Under the pieces are notes generated by a model that ran no database searches, was not told the DNA's origin, and worked only from the letters and a program-made list of their open reading frames with translations. The position numbers and the translations under genes were made by a program. 27,604 nt of DNA from CAZLMW01 sp964560875 (GTDB lineage: Bacteria; Myxococcota_A; UBA9042): the NCBI GenBank assembly GCA_964560875.1, contig CAZLMW010000106.1, positions 1 to 27,604 on the forward strand, written 5' to 3'. Positions 7,615 through 16,600 of the stretch are shown here, piece after piece; the first letter of the stretch is position 1, and the number at the start of each line of letters is the position of its first letter.

Positions 7615-9624
7615 ATGTCTGAAAGAGCCCGACAGTCCGGCCTCGTTGTCACCTTGCTTTGCTTTTCCCTCGGATTTGCGGGCGCTGCGTGCGGGACAGC
7701 CGATGGGACGAGCGACGGAGCTGGCGGCGGAGTTGAAGCGGACGGCGGCGCAGGTACCGATGGGGGCACCGTGGGCTCGTCGGGCGGCGACGCGTCATCG
7801 AGCTCGGGCGGGAATTCGAGCGGCGGGTCCAGTTCGGGGGGCCAAGCGACGTGCACGACCGATCAGGACTGCGATGACGGTCACGCGTGCACGACGGACT
7901 TCTGCAAGGGCGGCAACTGTGCGTGGACGTTGAAGAAAGACCACTGCCTGATCGGCAACGCTTGTTATGCGAAAGACGACAGCGCCAAGACGAACTCGTG
8001 CCACACCTGCGACCCCGGCAATCCGCACGCGTGGTCGACTGCGGCGGACGCAACCGAGTGCGACGACGGCAAACCGTGCACCCACGACGGCAAGTGCAAG
8101 GCCGGCGGGTGCGCGACAAAGCCGCTGGTGTGTGGCGACGACAATCCGTGCACGACGGACGAATGCGTCGTCGGCAAAGGCTGCACCTATAACCCTGCTG
8201 GAACCGCGCCGTGTGACGATGGCAACGCGTGCACGAGCGGGGACGCTTGCGCCGATGGACAGTGCATCGGCAAGCCGGACACGTGCGATGACAACAACCC
8301 GTGCACGACCGACAAGTGCGACCCGACCGGCAAGAACGCCACCGTCAAGGGCTGCCAGCACACCGACAACGCCGACGCGTGCGACGACGGCGACAAGTGC
8401 ACCGACGGCGACAAGTGCGCCAAGGGCAAATGCGTCGCGGGACCCAAGGCCAACTGTGACGACGGCAACGCGTGCACGATCGACATGTGCGAGGACTTCT
8501 CGGGGTGTGGCCATCTGCCGACCAAGAACCCGTGCTGCACCGGCAAGGTCAGCATCTGCGACGACGGCGACCCGTGCACGACCGACCTGTGCGACCCCAA
8601 GACCAGCAAATGCAGCAAGAAGCTCAACACGGCGATCTGCGATGACGGCGACACGTGCACGAACAAGGACACGTGCAACAAGGGTCTGTGCGCGGGCGTG
8701 AAAAACACCTGCGACGACAAGAACGCGTGCACCAAGGACGCGTGTGATCCGGCCAAGGGTTGCGTTCACGTCGCGGGCAATGCCGGCAAGACGTGCGACG
8801 ACGGCAACCCGTGCACCAAGGGCGATGCGTGCGCCGCGGGCAAGTGCAAGGGCTCGGGGCAGTGCGCGTGCACGCCAAAGTTCAGCAAGATCGCGAGCAA
8901 ACTCAATGACATTGCGATCGGCAACGGCGGCCAACCCGGCGAGGGGCTCAACATCGACGGCAAGTCCACGTGCGCGCCCAAGGCCAACTGCAGCAAAGGC
9001 ATCGACAACGCGCTCGGTTCTCTGGCCGGCATCGCCAACTCACAGCTGAAATCGGCGATCGAGAAGGGGTCGGTGATGCTTGCGGTGGAATTTGGCAGCT
9101 ACAAGCAGGGGCCGATCGAGCTCGCGGTGCACCAGGTCGAGCTGCACAAATCCAACCCCAAGTGCGCGCATCAAAAAGCGGTGTGCAAGTACTCGGCCTC
9201 GATGTCGATGATCGAGCCCAAGTCGTGCAAGTCGAAGGTCAAGCTGGCCGGCACGTTGACCGGCAGCAAGTTCAAGGCGGGCGGCAAAGGCGTGATCTTC
9301 CCGTTTACGTTGCCGGTACAGCCCGGCGTTAACCTCGACATCAACATCTACGACGTGCAGCTGCAGGGAACCGTCACGGTGAAAAACGGCGTCGCGACGG
9401 CGATGAACGGCATCCTGGCCGGCGCGATCCCCAAGAAGTCCCTGCAGGACGCGATCAAGGCCTTGCCCGACGACGGTCTGCCGCTGCCCAAGGCGACGAT
9501 CCTCACGATCATCGATTCGACCGTCGAACAGGACCAGGACGTGGACGGAGACGGCACCAAGGACGCGTCGTCCATCGCGCTGAAGATCAAGGGCATCGGC
9601 GCGACGCTCATCGACGCGAAGTAG
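7615..9624 (+). CDS. Cys-rich repeat lipoprotein with an unrecognised C-terminal domain
   Basis: I chose the ATG at 7615 because it gives a normal signal peptide ending GFAGAAC (Cys26; -3 is Gly, so the lipobox is weak). An in-frame ATG at 7579 overlaps the upstream stop as ATGA and has a GGGGAG site 6 bp before it. It is a real alternative but would add a 12-residue extension. A Gly/Ser/Asp linker follows, with the same TSDG motif after the Cys as the upstream gene. Residues about 79-421 carry 11 C-T-x(2-3)-D-x-C repeats, mostly alternating CxxGxC and GCxH subtypes. Residues about 422-669 form a separate domain of unknown family. It begins FSKIASKLNDIAIGNGG and ends with an Asp-rich loop DVDGDGTKD (642-650) of the kind that binds calcium in dockerin or thrombospondin type-3 loops. 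Probably co-transcribed with the TULIP-like gene and, like it, surface-anchored. Confidence 0.75.
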   Translation: MSERARQSGLVVTLLCFSLGFAGAACGTADGTSDGAGGGVEADGGAGTDGGTVGSSGGDASSSSGGNSSGGSSSGGQATCTTDQDCDDGHACTTDFCKGGNCAWTLKKDHCLIGNACYAKDDSAKTNSCHTCDPGNPHAWSTAADATECDDGKPCTHDGKCKAGGCATKPLVCGDDNPCTTDECVVGKGCTYNPAGTAPCDDGNACTSGDACADGQCIGKPDTCDDNNPCTTDKCDPTGKNATVKGCQHTDNADACDDGDKCTDGDKCAKGKCVAGPKANCDDGNACTIDMCEDFSGCGHLPTKNPCCTGKVSICDDGDPCTTDLCDPKTSKCSKKLNTAICDDGDTCTNKDTCNKGLCAGVKNTCDDKNACTKDACDPAKGCVHVAGNAGKTCDDGNPCTKGDACAAGKCKGSGQCACTPKFSKIASKLNDIAIGNGGQPGEGLNIDGKSTCAPKANCSKGIDNALGSLAGIANSQLKSAIEKGSVMLAVEFGSYKQGPIELAVHQVELHKSNPKCAHQKAVCKYSASMSMIEPKSCKSKVKLAGTLTGSKFKAGGKGVIFPFTLPVQPGVNLDINIYDVQLQGTVTVKNGVATAMNGILAGAIPKKSLQDAIKALPDDGLPLPKATILTIIDSTVEQDQDVDGDGTKDASSIALKIKGIGATLIDAK

Positions 9625-9675
9625 TCTCGGCTCGCCGGTTGACACGCGGTGGGCGGAATCGGGCACCCTTGCGGC

Positions 9676-12585
9676 ATGGCCCACCGCAACTTCGTCAAAG
9701 CCGCCGCACTGTACGCACTGACCGTTGTCGCGATCGGGTGCGGAACCTCTCGGATTCAGCCAGCGCCCTCGACCGGCAACACGATTCCGCATTTCGACGG
9801 GTTCGCCGTTGTCGACACGAGCGACAGCGCCGGTTCGGACGACGTTCTGACAGCGGTGGACGGCGCTGTGAAGGACGCTGCAGGGAAAGACGCTGCGAGC
9901 CTGGACGCGGCCCTTACGGTCGGCAAGGACGCGGCGGGCGAAAAAGACGGGGGCTGCACCATCGGCGCGACCAGGTGCGCGAAGGCCGGCAAGAAGGGGC
10001 GCGAGATTTGCGGCGCGAGCGGGTGGAAGAAGGCCCCATGCGAGGCGACGACGCCAATGTGTGTGAACGGCAAGTGCCTGGTCTGCCCGCCGGGCGCGAC
10101 GTTCTGCGGCGACAAGGCATCGGGCGACCCGTACAGCAAAATCGTATTGAAGTGCGACGCCAACGGCGGCTCGGCCGCGAAGGTGAAGGTATGCCCCGAG
10201 GGGCCATGCATCGATGGCTCCTGCATGACGTGTCCACCCGGCACGCGCCGCTGCAAGGACGGCAAACGCGAGATCTGTGCCGGTGGCGGGTTGCTGTGGT
10301 CGCCCGATCACTGCCCCGCGGCCAAGCCCGCGTGCTTCAAGGGCAAATGCGTACCGTGTGTCGCTGGGGAGCTGGCGTGCGGCAAAGACCCGTCCGGCAA
10401 ACCCGCGGTGATGAAGTGCGACGCCAACGGCACGAAGCTGAGCCTTGTCGCCGCGTGTGAGGCCGGAAAATTCTGCGAAAGCGGCGCCTGTGTGTCCTGT
10501 AAACCGGGTGAGCAGAAGTGCGTCGACGGCAAGCTGGGCACGTGCAAAGCGAACGGCAGCGGCATGTCGATGGCGCCCTGCCCCGAGGCGACGCCCGCTT
10601 GCATCGGCGCCAAGTGCATGACCTGCAAACCGGGTGCAACGTACTGCCAGGCTGGATCGAAGACGGCGCCCGAAGCCGTCATGAAATGCGACGCGACGGG
10701 CAACAAGGGCACGATCATCAAGGCGTGCAACGGACAGACGAAGTGCCACGCCGGGACCTGCAAGGCCTGCGCGCCGGGGAAAGTCACCTGCCTGGGCCAG
10801 GTACCTCTGATCTGCAACGTAACCGGGGACGGCTACTCGCTGAGCCCGTCGTGCGCTGAAAAGGGACTGCTCTGCGGCCCGAAGGCGTGTGCGTGTCCGG
10901 CGGGGGCCAACTTCTGCGGCGCGGCGCCCACCGGTCTGACGAGCGGACGGACAATCATGGCGTGTGATGGCACCGGTGCTCTCGCCAAGCAGGCCAAGTC
11001 GTGCCCGATCGGGCAAAGCTGCTCGGGCGGCAAGTGCAAGGCATGCGTTCCGGGAGCCAAGTCGTGCGCGGGGGACAAGGTGCTGGCCTGCAAGCCCGAC
11101 GGGAGCGGGTTTCAGCTCAAGGCGCCGTGCGCTGGCAAAGCGTCTTGCGTCGGCGGCGCGTGCGTCGACGTCTGCGGCTTGAAGACGGGCAATCCGACCC
11201 CGATGGGCTGCCGCTTCTGGGCGGTCGACCTCGACAACGCCATGGTGAGCAAGACGCTGGATGCGCAAAACGCGCCGTTCTTCATCGGCATCACCAACAA
11301 CCACGCCAAGACCGTGAAGATGACGGTTCGCCTCGGTCCGGGGCCCGGGTTGCCGGTGGCCAAGGAGCATACGTTCAACCTCGCGGCCAAGGCGTCGCAG
11401 ATGGTGCAGCTGCCGCCCGCTGCCTGGAAGATCAAGCCGCCCAACCAGGAAGGCACGTCGGCGGCAGGGCTCGCCTATCGCGTTGACTCCGACGCCGCGG
11501 TGCAGGTCTGGCAATTCAATCCGCTCAAGCCCGGCATCTTCTCGTCGGAGAGTTCGATGGTGCTGCCCGCCAACGGACTGGGGACCAGCTATCGCGTGAT
11601 CGGCCGCAAGCAATCCCTCGCAGATCTACGGGCTTACGTCGCGGTTGTCGCTACCGAACCCGGCACAACCAAGCTCGACATCACGCCTACCGCCAACGTC
11701 CTCAAAGGCAAGAACCTGCCGCCGTTCGCCAAGGGCCAGCTGACCAAGATGACGCTGCAGCAGGGCCAGGTGCTGAACATCGAGACCGCCGGGGTTGGCG
11801 ACGATTTCACCGGGTCTCTGATCGAATCCGACAAGCCGGTCGCCGTCTTCAGCGGCAGCGAAGCCGCCCACGCCCCGAACACGGACATCTGCGTCAGTAA
11901 GCAGGCCGCGAAGCCTCAGAATTCGGGCAAGTTCTGCGCAGGAACGGAGAAGACGTGCGGCGTCGACGGCGACTGTCCGCAGACCTGCTGCGCCGACCAC
12001 ATCGAAGAGCAGCTGCCGCCCATGTCGCGCTGGGGCAAGGTCTACATCGGGCCGCGCTTCCAGCCGCGCGGAAAGGAGCCCGACACGTTCCGGATCTTGG
12101 CGGCAGAGTCCGGAACGCTCGTCGTCGTCGATCCGCCGACTGTCCCGGCGCGCACATTGAAGGCTGGCGAATGGTTCGAGTTCTCGTCTGTCAAAGGCGT
12201 CGCCATCGAGGCCACCAAGCCCGTTGCTGTCGGTCACTTCATGGCGTCCAAGGGCCTGACCGGCAACAACCAGGGCGATCCCGCGTTCGTGATGCTGAGC
12301 CCGGTCCGCGAGCTGCCGCGAAGCGTGCGATTTGGCGTGCCGCCCGGCTACACGCACAACTACATCGTGCTCGCGAGCCCCGGTGGCGAACAGGTAAAGG
12401 TCGATGGTGTGGTCAAGGCAAGCACTGCGAAGATCGGCGCAAGCGGCTGGGCCATGCGGCGCGTCAAACTCGCCCCCGGCAATCACGCGGTGGAATCTTC
12501 CGGCCCCGTTACCGCGATCCTGCACGGCTGGACCACCGACGCATCGTACGCCCACATCGTCGGTTTCCGGACGCCGTTGAAATAG
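9676..12585 (+). CDS. Cys-rich lipoprotein with IgGFc-binding-like C-terminal region
   Basis: The ATG at 9676 gives a compact signal peptide with lipobox AIGC (Cys22); the GTG at 9649 only adds an odd leader. An Asp/Ala/Lys linker is followed by residues about 94-500. These hold roughly 45-residue cysteine modules of a second type, with starts such as CKPGATYC and CAPGKVTC and ends such as CxxGxCxxC, unlike the C-T-D-C repeats of the two upstream genes. Residues about 511-966 resemble the IgGFc-binding N-terminal domain found in many myxobacterial surface proteins. Visible hallmarks are GCRFWAVDLDN, then FFIGITNN, then KPVAVFSG, a cysteine insert leading to CCADHIEEQLPP, and KPVAVGHFM. In animals the related region occurs in mucin-like Fc-binding proteins. 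Here adhesion or matrix interaction is plausible but unproven. It lies 51 bp after the previous stop. Confidence 0.8.
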   Translation: MAHRNFVKAAALYALTVVAIGCGTSRIQPAPSTGNTIPHFDGFAVVDTSDSAGSDDVLTAVDGAVKDAAGKDAASLDAALTVGKDAAGEKDGGCTIGATRCAKAGKKGREICGASGWKKAPCEATTPMCVNGKCLVCPPGATFCGDKASGDPYSKIVLKCDANGGSAAKVKVCPEGPCIDGSCMTCPPGTRRCKDGKREICAGGGLLWSPDHCPAAKPACFKGKCVPCVAGELACGKDPSGKPAVMKCDANGTKLSLVAACEAGKFCESGACVSCKPGEQKCVDGKLGTCKANGSGMSMAPCPEATPACIGAKCMTCKPGATYCQAGSKTAPEAVMKCDATGNKGTIIKACNGQTKCHAGTCKACAPGKVTCLGQVPLICNVTGDGYSLSPSCAEKGLLCGPKACACPAGANFCGAAPTGLTSGRTIMACDGTGALAKQAKSCPIGQSCSGGKCKACVPGAKSCAGDKVLACKPDGSGFQLKAPCAGKASCVGGACVDVCGLKTGNPTPMGCRFWAVDLDNAMVSKTLDAQNAPFFIGITNNHAKTVKMTVRLGPGPGLPVAKEHTFNLAAKASQMVQLPPAAWKIKPPNQEGTSAAGLAYRVDSDAAVQVWQFNPLKPGIFSSESSMVLPANGLGTSYRVIGRKQSLADLRAYVAVVATEPGTTKLDITPTANVLKGKNLPPFAKGQLTKMTLQQGQVLNIETAGVGDDFTGSLIESDKPVAVFSGSEAAHAPNTDICVSKQAAKPQNSGKFCAGTEKTCGVDGDCPQTCCADHIEEQLPPMSRWGKVYIGPRFQPRGKEPDTFRILAAESGTLVVVDPPTVPARTLKAGEWFEFSSVKGVAIEATKPVAVGHFMASKGLTGNNQGDPAFVMLSPVRELPRSVRFGVPPGYTHNYIVLASPGGEQVKVDGVVKASTAKIGASGWAMRRVKLAPGNHAVESSGPVTAILHGWTTDASYAHIVGFRTPLK

Positions 12586-12603
12586 CGCGCAATTGGAGCC
12601 GTC

Positions 12604-13398
12604 ATGGCCAAAGTAATCGTGCACCTCGACGACACGGTAGCGCGCGTCGAGCTCAATCGACCCGACAAGCACAACGGCGTGGACCTCGATCTGATCGACG
12701 AGCTGATCGAGGCCGCAGATCGGTTGGCTGCCGATCGAGACGTTCGCGCGGTTGTCATTCACGGCGCCGGTCCGTCGTTTTGTGCGGGTTTGGACATCAA
12801 GTCGGTCATGGGCGATCGGAAACGTGCTGCCGGTGCGGTGCTCGCGCTGCTCAAGCCGACAATGAATCGATTTCAGCGCTTCAGCCTCGCGTGGCGTGAG
12901 CTTTCGGTGCCGGTGGTGGCCGCGATCCACGGAAACTGCTTCGGCGCGGGGCTGCAATTGGCGCTCGGCGCAGACATCCGCATCTGTCGTCCAGACGCAA
13001 AGCTGTCGCTGATGGAAGGCAAGTGGGGCCTGATCCCCGACATGGGCGGCACCGTGCTGCTGCGCGAGCTGGTCGCCGTCGACGTGGCGCTGGATCTCGC
13101 GTTCAGCGCGCGGCAGATCGCGGGCGAAGAGGCCGCTCGGATCGGCCTCGTGACCCGGCTGTCCGACGATCCGATCGCCACCGCCACCGAGCTCGCCAAG
13201 GAATACGCGAACCGATCGCCGGACTCGGCAGCCGCCGCCAAGCAGCTCTTTCACGAGGCCTGGCAAGCGTCCCAATCCCGCGCCCTGGCCGCGGAACGGA
13301 AGTGGCAGCTGCGCATGTTGCGCACCAGGAACCAGCGCATCGCGACGAAGCGAAACACGACCGCGCCGGACACGCCATTCGAACGTCGGCGTTACTGA
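12604..13398 (+). CDS. Enoyl-CoA hydratase/isomerase (crotonase) family protein
   Basis: This 264-residue crotonase starts at an ATG preceded by TTGGAG. The first oxyanion-hole segment is FCAGLDIKSV, the second is GNCFGAGLQLALGADIRI, and the active-site segment LSLMEGKWGLIPDMGGT follows. Its Glu and Asp align with the residues used by dienoyl-CoA isomerases, whereas the classic hydratase Glu of the second oxyanion segment is Gln here. As I recall it, the closest pattern is a bacterial enoyl-CoA hydratase subgroup with the same SIMEAKWGL(V/I)PDM signature. It likely acts on acyl-CoA in fatty-acid or related catabolism. It has no signal peptide and is the only cytoplasmic enzyme in a run of lipoproteins. 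It lies 18 bp after the IgGFc-like gene, so read-through is likely, but a functional link is not evident. Confidence 0.88.
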   Translation: MAKVIVHLDDTVARVELNRPDKHNGVDLDLIDELIEAADRLAADRDVRAVVIHGAGPSFCAGLDIKSVMGDRKRAAGAVLALLKPTMNRFQRFSLAWRELSVPVVAAIHGNCFGAGLQLALGADIRICRPDAKLSLMEGKWGLIPDMGGTVLLRELVAVDVALDLAFSARQIAGEEAARIGLVTRLSDDPIATATELAKEYANRSPDSAAAAKQLFHEAWQASQSRALAAERKWQLRMLRTRNQRIATKRNTTAPDTPFERRRY

Positions 13399-13679
13399 TC
13401 GAGACCACAGCCGGTTCCCTTAGTTCGATTCGTCGCGGTTTCAACGCCGAGGATGCAAAAAATCTTCCGTCGTATTATCGTGGCGTTATCTGAGACCGAG
13501 GCCCAGAGACCCCGCATGGACGTCAATCCGTGTCACTTTCTGGCTTGCAATCGTCCCAGAGAGGGGCTTAGATGCCCCGACGAGCTCGCACCGCCGCCGC
13601 AACGCGTTCTCGCAGGAGTTTGAAGCCGACAACCCGCGTCCAAAGACGTCAAACGGCACCAGAGAAGACGGAGAACAAG
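13399..13679 (+). other. Intergenic region before the peroxidase lipoprotein
   Basis: This 281-bp stretch holds no convincing gene. An open frame from 13572 continues into the next protein but would add a 36-residue Arg-rich leader before an already long n-region, so I do not use it. A locally AT-richer patch at about 13456-13480 and TTGCAA at about 13544 could belong to a promoter, but no -35/-10 pair is convincing. A GGAG site lies 6 bp before the ATG at 13680. Confidence 0.3.
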
Positions 13680-16600
13680 ATGACTGACCGCGCGAAGCTT
13701 CCCGGTATCCCTTTGCCACCGTCTTCACCAATTGGACTGGCCCCAGGCGCGATTCGATGGCCTGCAGGCAGTTCGCTCGCGATCCTCCCGGCCGCCTTCT
13801 TGGCCGTCGCGTTTGCCGTCGCCGCTGGCGGCTGCTCGGACTCCAACGACGCCGGCACGACGCCCAGCAACGGCGACGGAAAGACGTTCACGGGCGCATC
13901 CTCGTCGGGTGCGTCGTCGTCGGGTGCGTCGTCGTCGGGCGCATCATCGTCGGGTGCGTCATCTTCTGGCGCCTCGTCATCGGGCGCGTCGAGCTCGTCG
14001 GGCGCGGCAACGTCATGCACTCCGGGTGAGCGCACCTGTGGCAGCTTGACCGAACTCAAGACGTGTGGCGCCGACTCGAAATGGGCGGCGACACCGTGCA
14101 ACGTCAAAGAGGCGTGCGACGACGGCGCCTGCGCCACGGTCATCTGCAAGGCGGGGGCGCTGTCGTGCGACGGCAACACCATCGTCAAGTGCAGCGCCCG
14201 CGGAACGAAGCTCGCTGCGCAGGACGCGTGCGCTGGCAAACAGGTCTGCGCGGGCGGCAAGTGCGTCGATAAGTCGTGCACGGTGGGCGAGTCCAGGTGC
14301 GTCGGCAATGCGCTGGTGACCTGCATCGAGAAGAACGAGTGGCAGAAGACAGTCTGCGGCGCCGACCAGACGTGCGTGGACACGACCGGCAACAACAAGG
14401 CCACCTGCATGGCGCAGATGTGCAAACCGGGCGCGACTGTTTGCCAGGGCGACAAGGTGTTTACCTGTGGCGCCGACGGGCTGACCAAGAAGCTGGCGGA
14501 CAATTGCGCCAAGGCCGGAAACGACGGCAAGGCGCGTGCCTGCCTCGGCGGCAAATGCGTGCAGCAGGCGTGCAAGGCGCTCGAGAAGACGTGCGATGGC
14601 GACGCGGTCGCAACCTGCAAGGCCGATCACAGCGGCTGGCAGAAGACACCGTGCAAGAGCGGTGAGACGTGCCTGGCCGGTGCGTGCGCCAAGAAGCAGT
14701 GCGCGCCCTCTGAGACGTTCTGCGACGCGTTGACCGTGATGCAATGCGACGCCACGGGGACGAAGAAAAAAGAGGTCAAGAAGTGCAACGGCAACCTGCA
14801 GCAGTGCAAGCAGGGCGGCTGCGTCGATCTCGCCATCGTCTGCGGTGACGGCTTTTGCGACGTCGGCGAATCGTTCGACAACTGCAAGCAGGACTGCAAG
14901 GTCAAATCGACGCTGTCGGGCGACTTCGACAAGGTCCATGAGAAAGCCACTATCGGCCAGCCGATGTCGCCGCGTGCGCTCACCAAGCCGATGCCGCACG
15001 CCTCCTACACCAGCCACACCATGGCGCTCGGCGGCAAATGGCTCTACGTGGTCGACCGCGACAACGGGACGCTGGTGCTCATGGACCGTGACAAGCTGGC
15101 CGCAGTGCACACGCTCAAAGTCGGCGGCCGGCCCGAGAACGTGCTCGTCACCCCGGACGGAACCGCTTGGGTTACGGTGCGCGACGACGACGCCGTCGTG
15201 AAGATCCCCGCGGGGGAAACGTCGATGGTCAAGTCGGTCAAGTGGCAGGTCGGTCTCGAGCCGACGGGCATGGCGCTGGCCCCCGGCGGCAAGGTCCTGC
15301 TGGTCGCGCTACAGGGTGAACGCGCCGTCATCGGCATCGACATCCAGACCGGCACCGAGGTCGCGCGCAGCCCGCTCAAGGAGATGCCCAAGTCGATCGC
15401 GGTCGGGCTCAAGGGCAAGGCCGTCGTCAACGTCGGCACTGGCGAGTTCGCGGCGATCGACGCGCAGAAGATGGGTCAGGGCAACGCGCTGCAACCGGTC
15501 TTCGTGCAAGCCACGTTCGCGAAGCTGCGTGCCACCAACCCGGTCAAGGTGTGTCGCGGGTTCGTCGAGGTGAAGACCCGCAAGCCCAACCGTGGACTCG
15601 CGGCGGCGCTCCAGCCCGAGTCGGGCATGATGCTGTTGGCCCATGTGCTGACCAATCCCGGCGACGGCCAGGACGTTCTCGCGGCGGCGGGCGTCAAGCC
15701 AAAATTCAAGCAGAAGCCCAAACCCAAGGTCATCACGACGTGTTCGTCGGGCGGCTATGGTTCGACGTGTTCAACGAAGGTCATCCCCGGCCCCACTCCG
15801 TGCCAGTCGGCGCCGGTGCGTCCGTTCGAGGTGTCGATCTCGATGCTGGGCCCCGACCTGAAGGTTGCCAAGGGCACGCAGTCGCACGCGGCGATCCTCG
15901 ACGACCAGAGCAAGCGGTCGTTCCTCGCGCGCTTTGACCAACCCTCCGGCATCACCCATCACCCCACGATGTCGATGGCGTTTGTCGCAGCGATGGGCAC
16001 CAACAACATCATGGTCATCAACACGGCCGCGCCCGATCCGATGCAATGGCCGATCGCCGACATCACGGTGGGGACGGGCCCGAAGTCCGTGGTCATCTCG
16101 CCCAATGGCAAGAAGGCGTGGGTGCACAACACGACGTCGTTCACGGTCAGCGAGATCGACCTGGCCCCGCTGTTGAAGTTCGTCGACCCGCTCAAGCCCA
16201 ACGCGTCGATGAAGAAGATCAAGCCGCTGTTCATGCAGCAGACCAAGGCCATCGCTTACGGCAAGGATCCGCTCCCTCCCAAGGCCGCCATGGGCCGCGT
16301 CGTCTTCCACAACGCCATGAACTCACGCCTGAGCGCGTCCAACCGGTTCGCCTGCGCGACCTGCCACCACGACGGCACCGAAGACAAGAACGTGTGGTTC
16401 GTCAGCGAAGGACCGCGGCAGACCCCCGCGCTCGCCGGCCGCCTCAAGGACAGCGCGCCGTTCAACTGGATGGGCACGAAGTTCACGCTGGCGGACAACA
16501 TCATGGCGACGACCCACCGCATGGGCGGCACGGGCCTGATGAAGCATGAGCTCGAAGGCCTCACCGCGTTCGTTCGAGACGGGCTCGTGGAGCCGCGCAA

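Noticed and set aside
9040..13275. Long minus-strand open frames (about 857 and 549 codons) opposite the IgGFc-like and crotonase genes
   Set aside because: They are antisense shadows typical of high-GC DNA, with no domains or signal peptides, while the plus genes carry clear family motifs.
13486..13731. Small minus-strand gene of 81 codons before the peroxidase gene
   Set aside because: It has no ribosome site or recognisable features and overlaps the start of the well-supported peroxidase gene.
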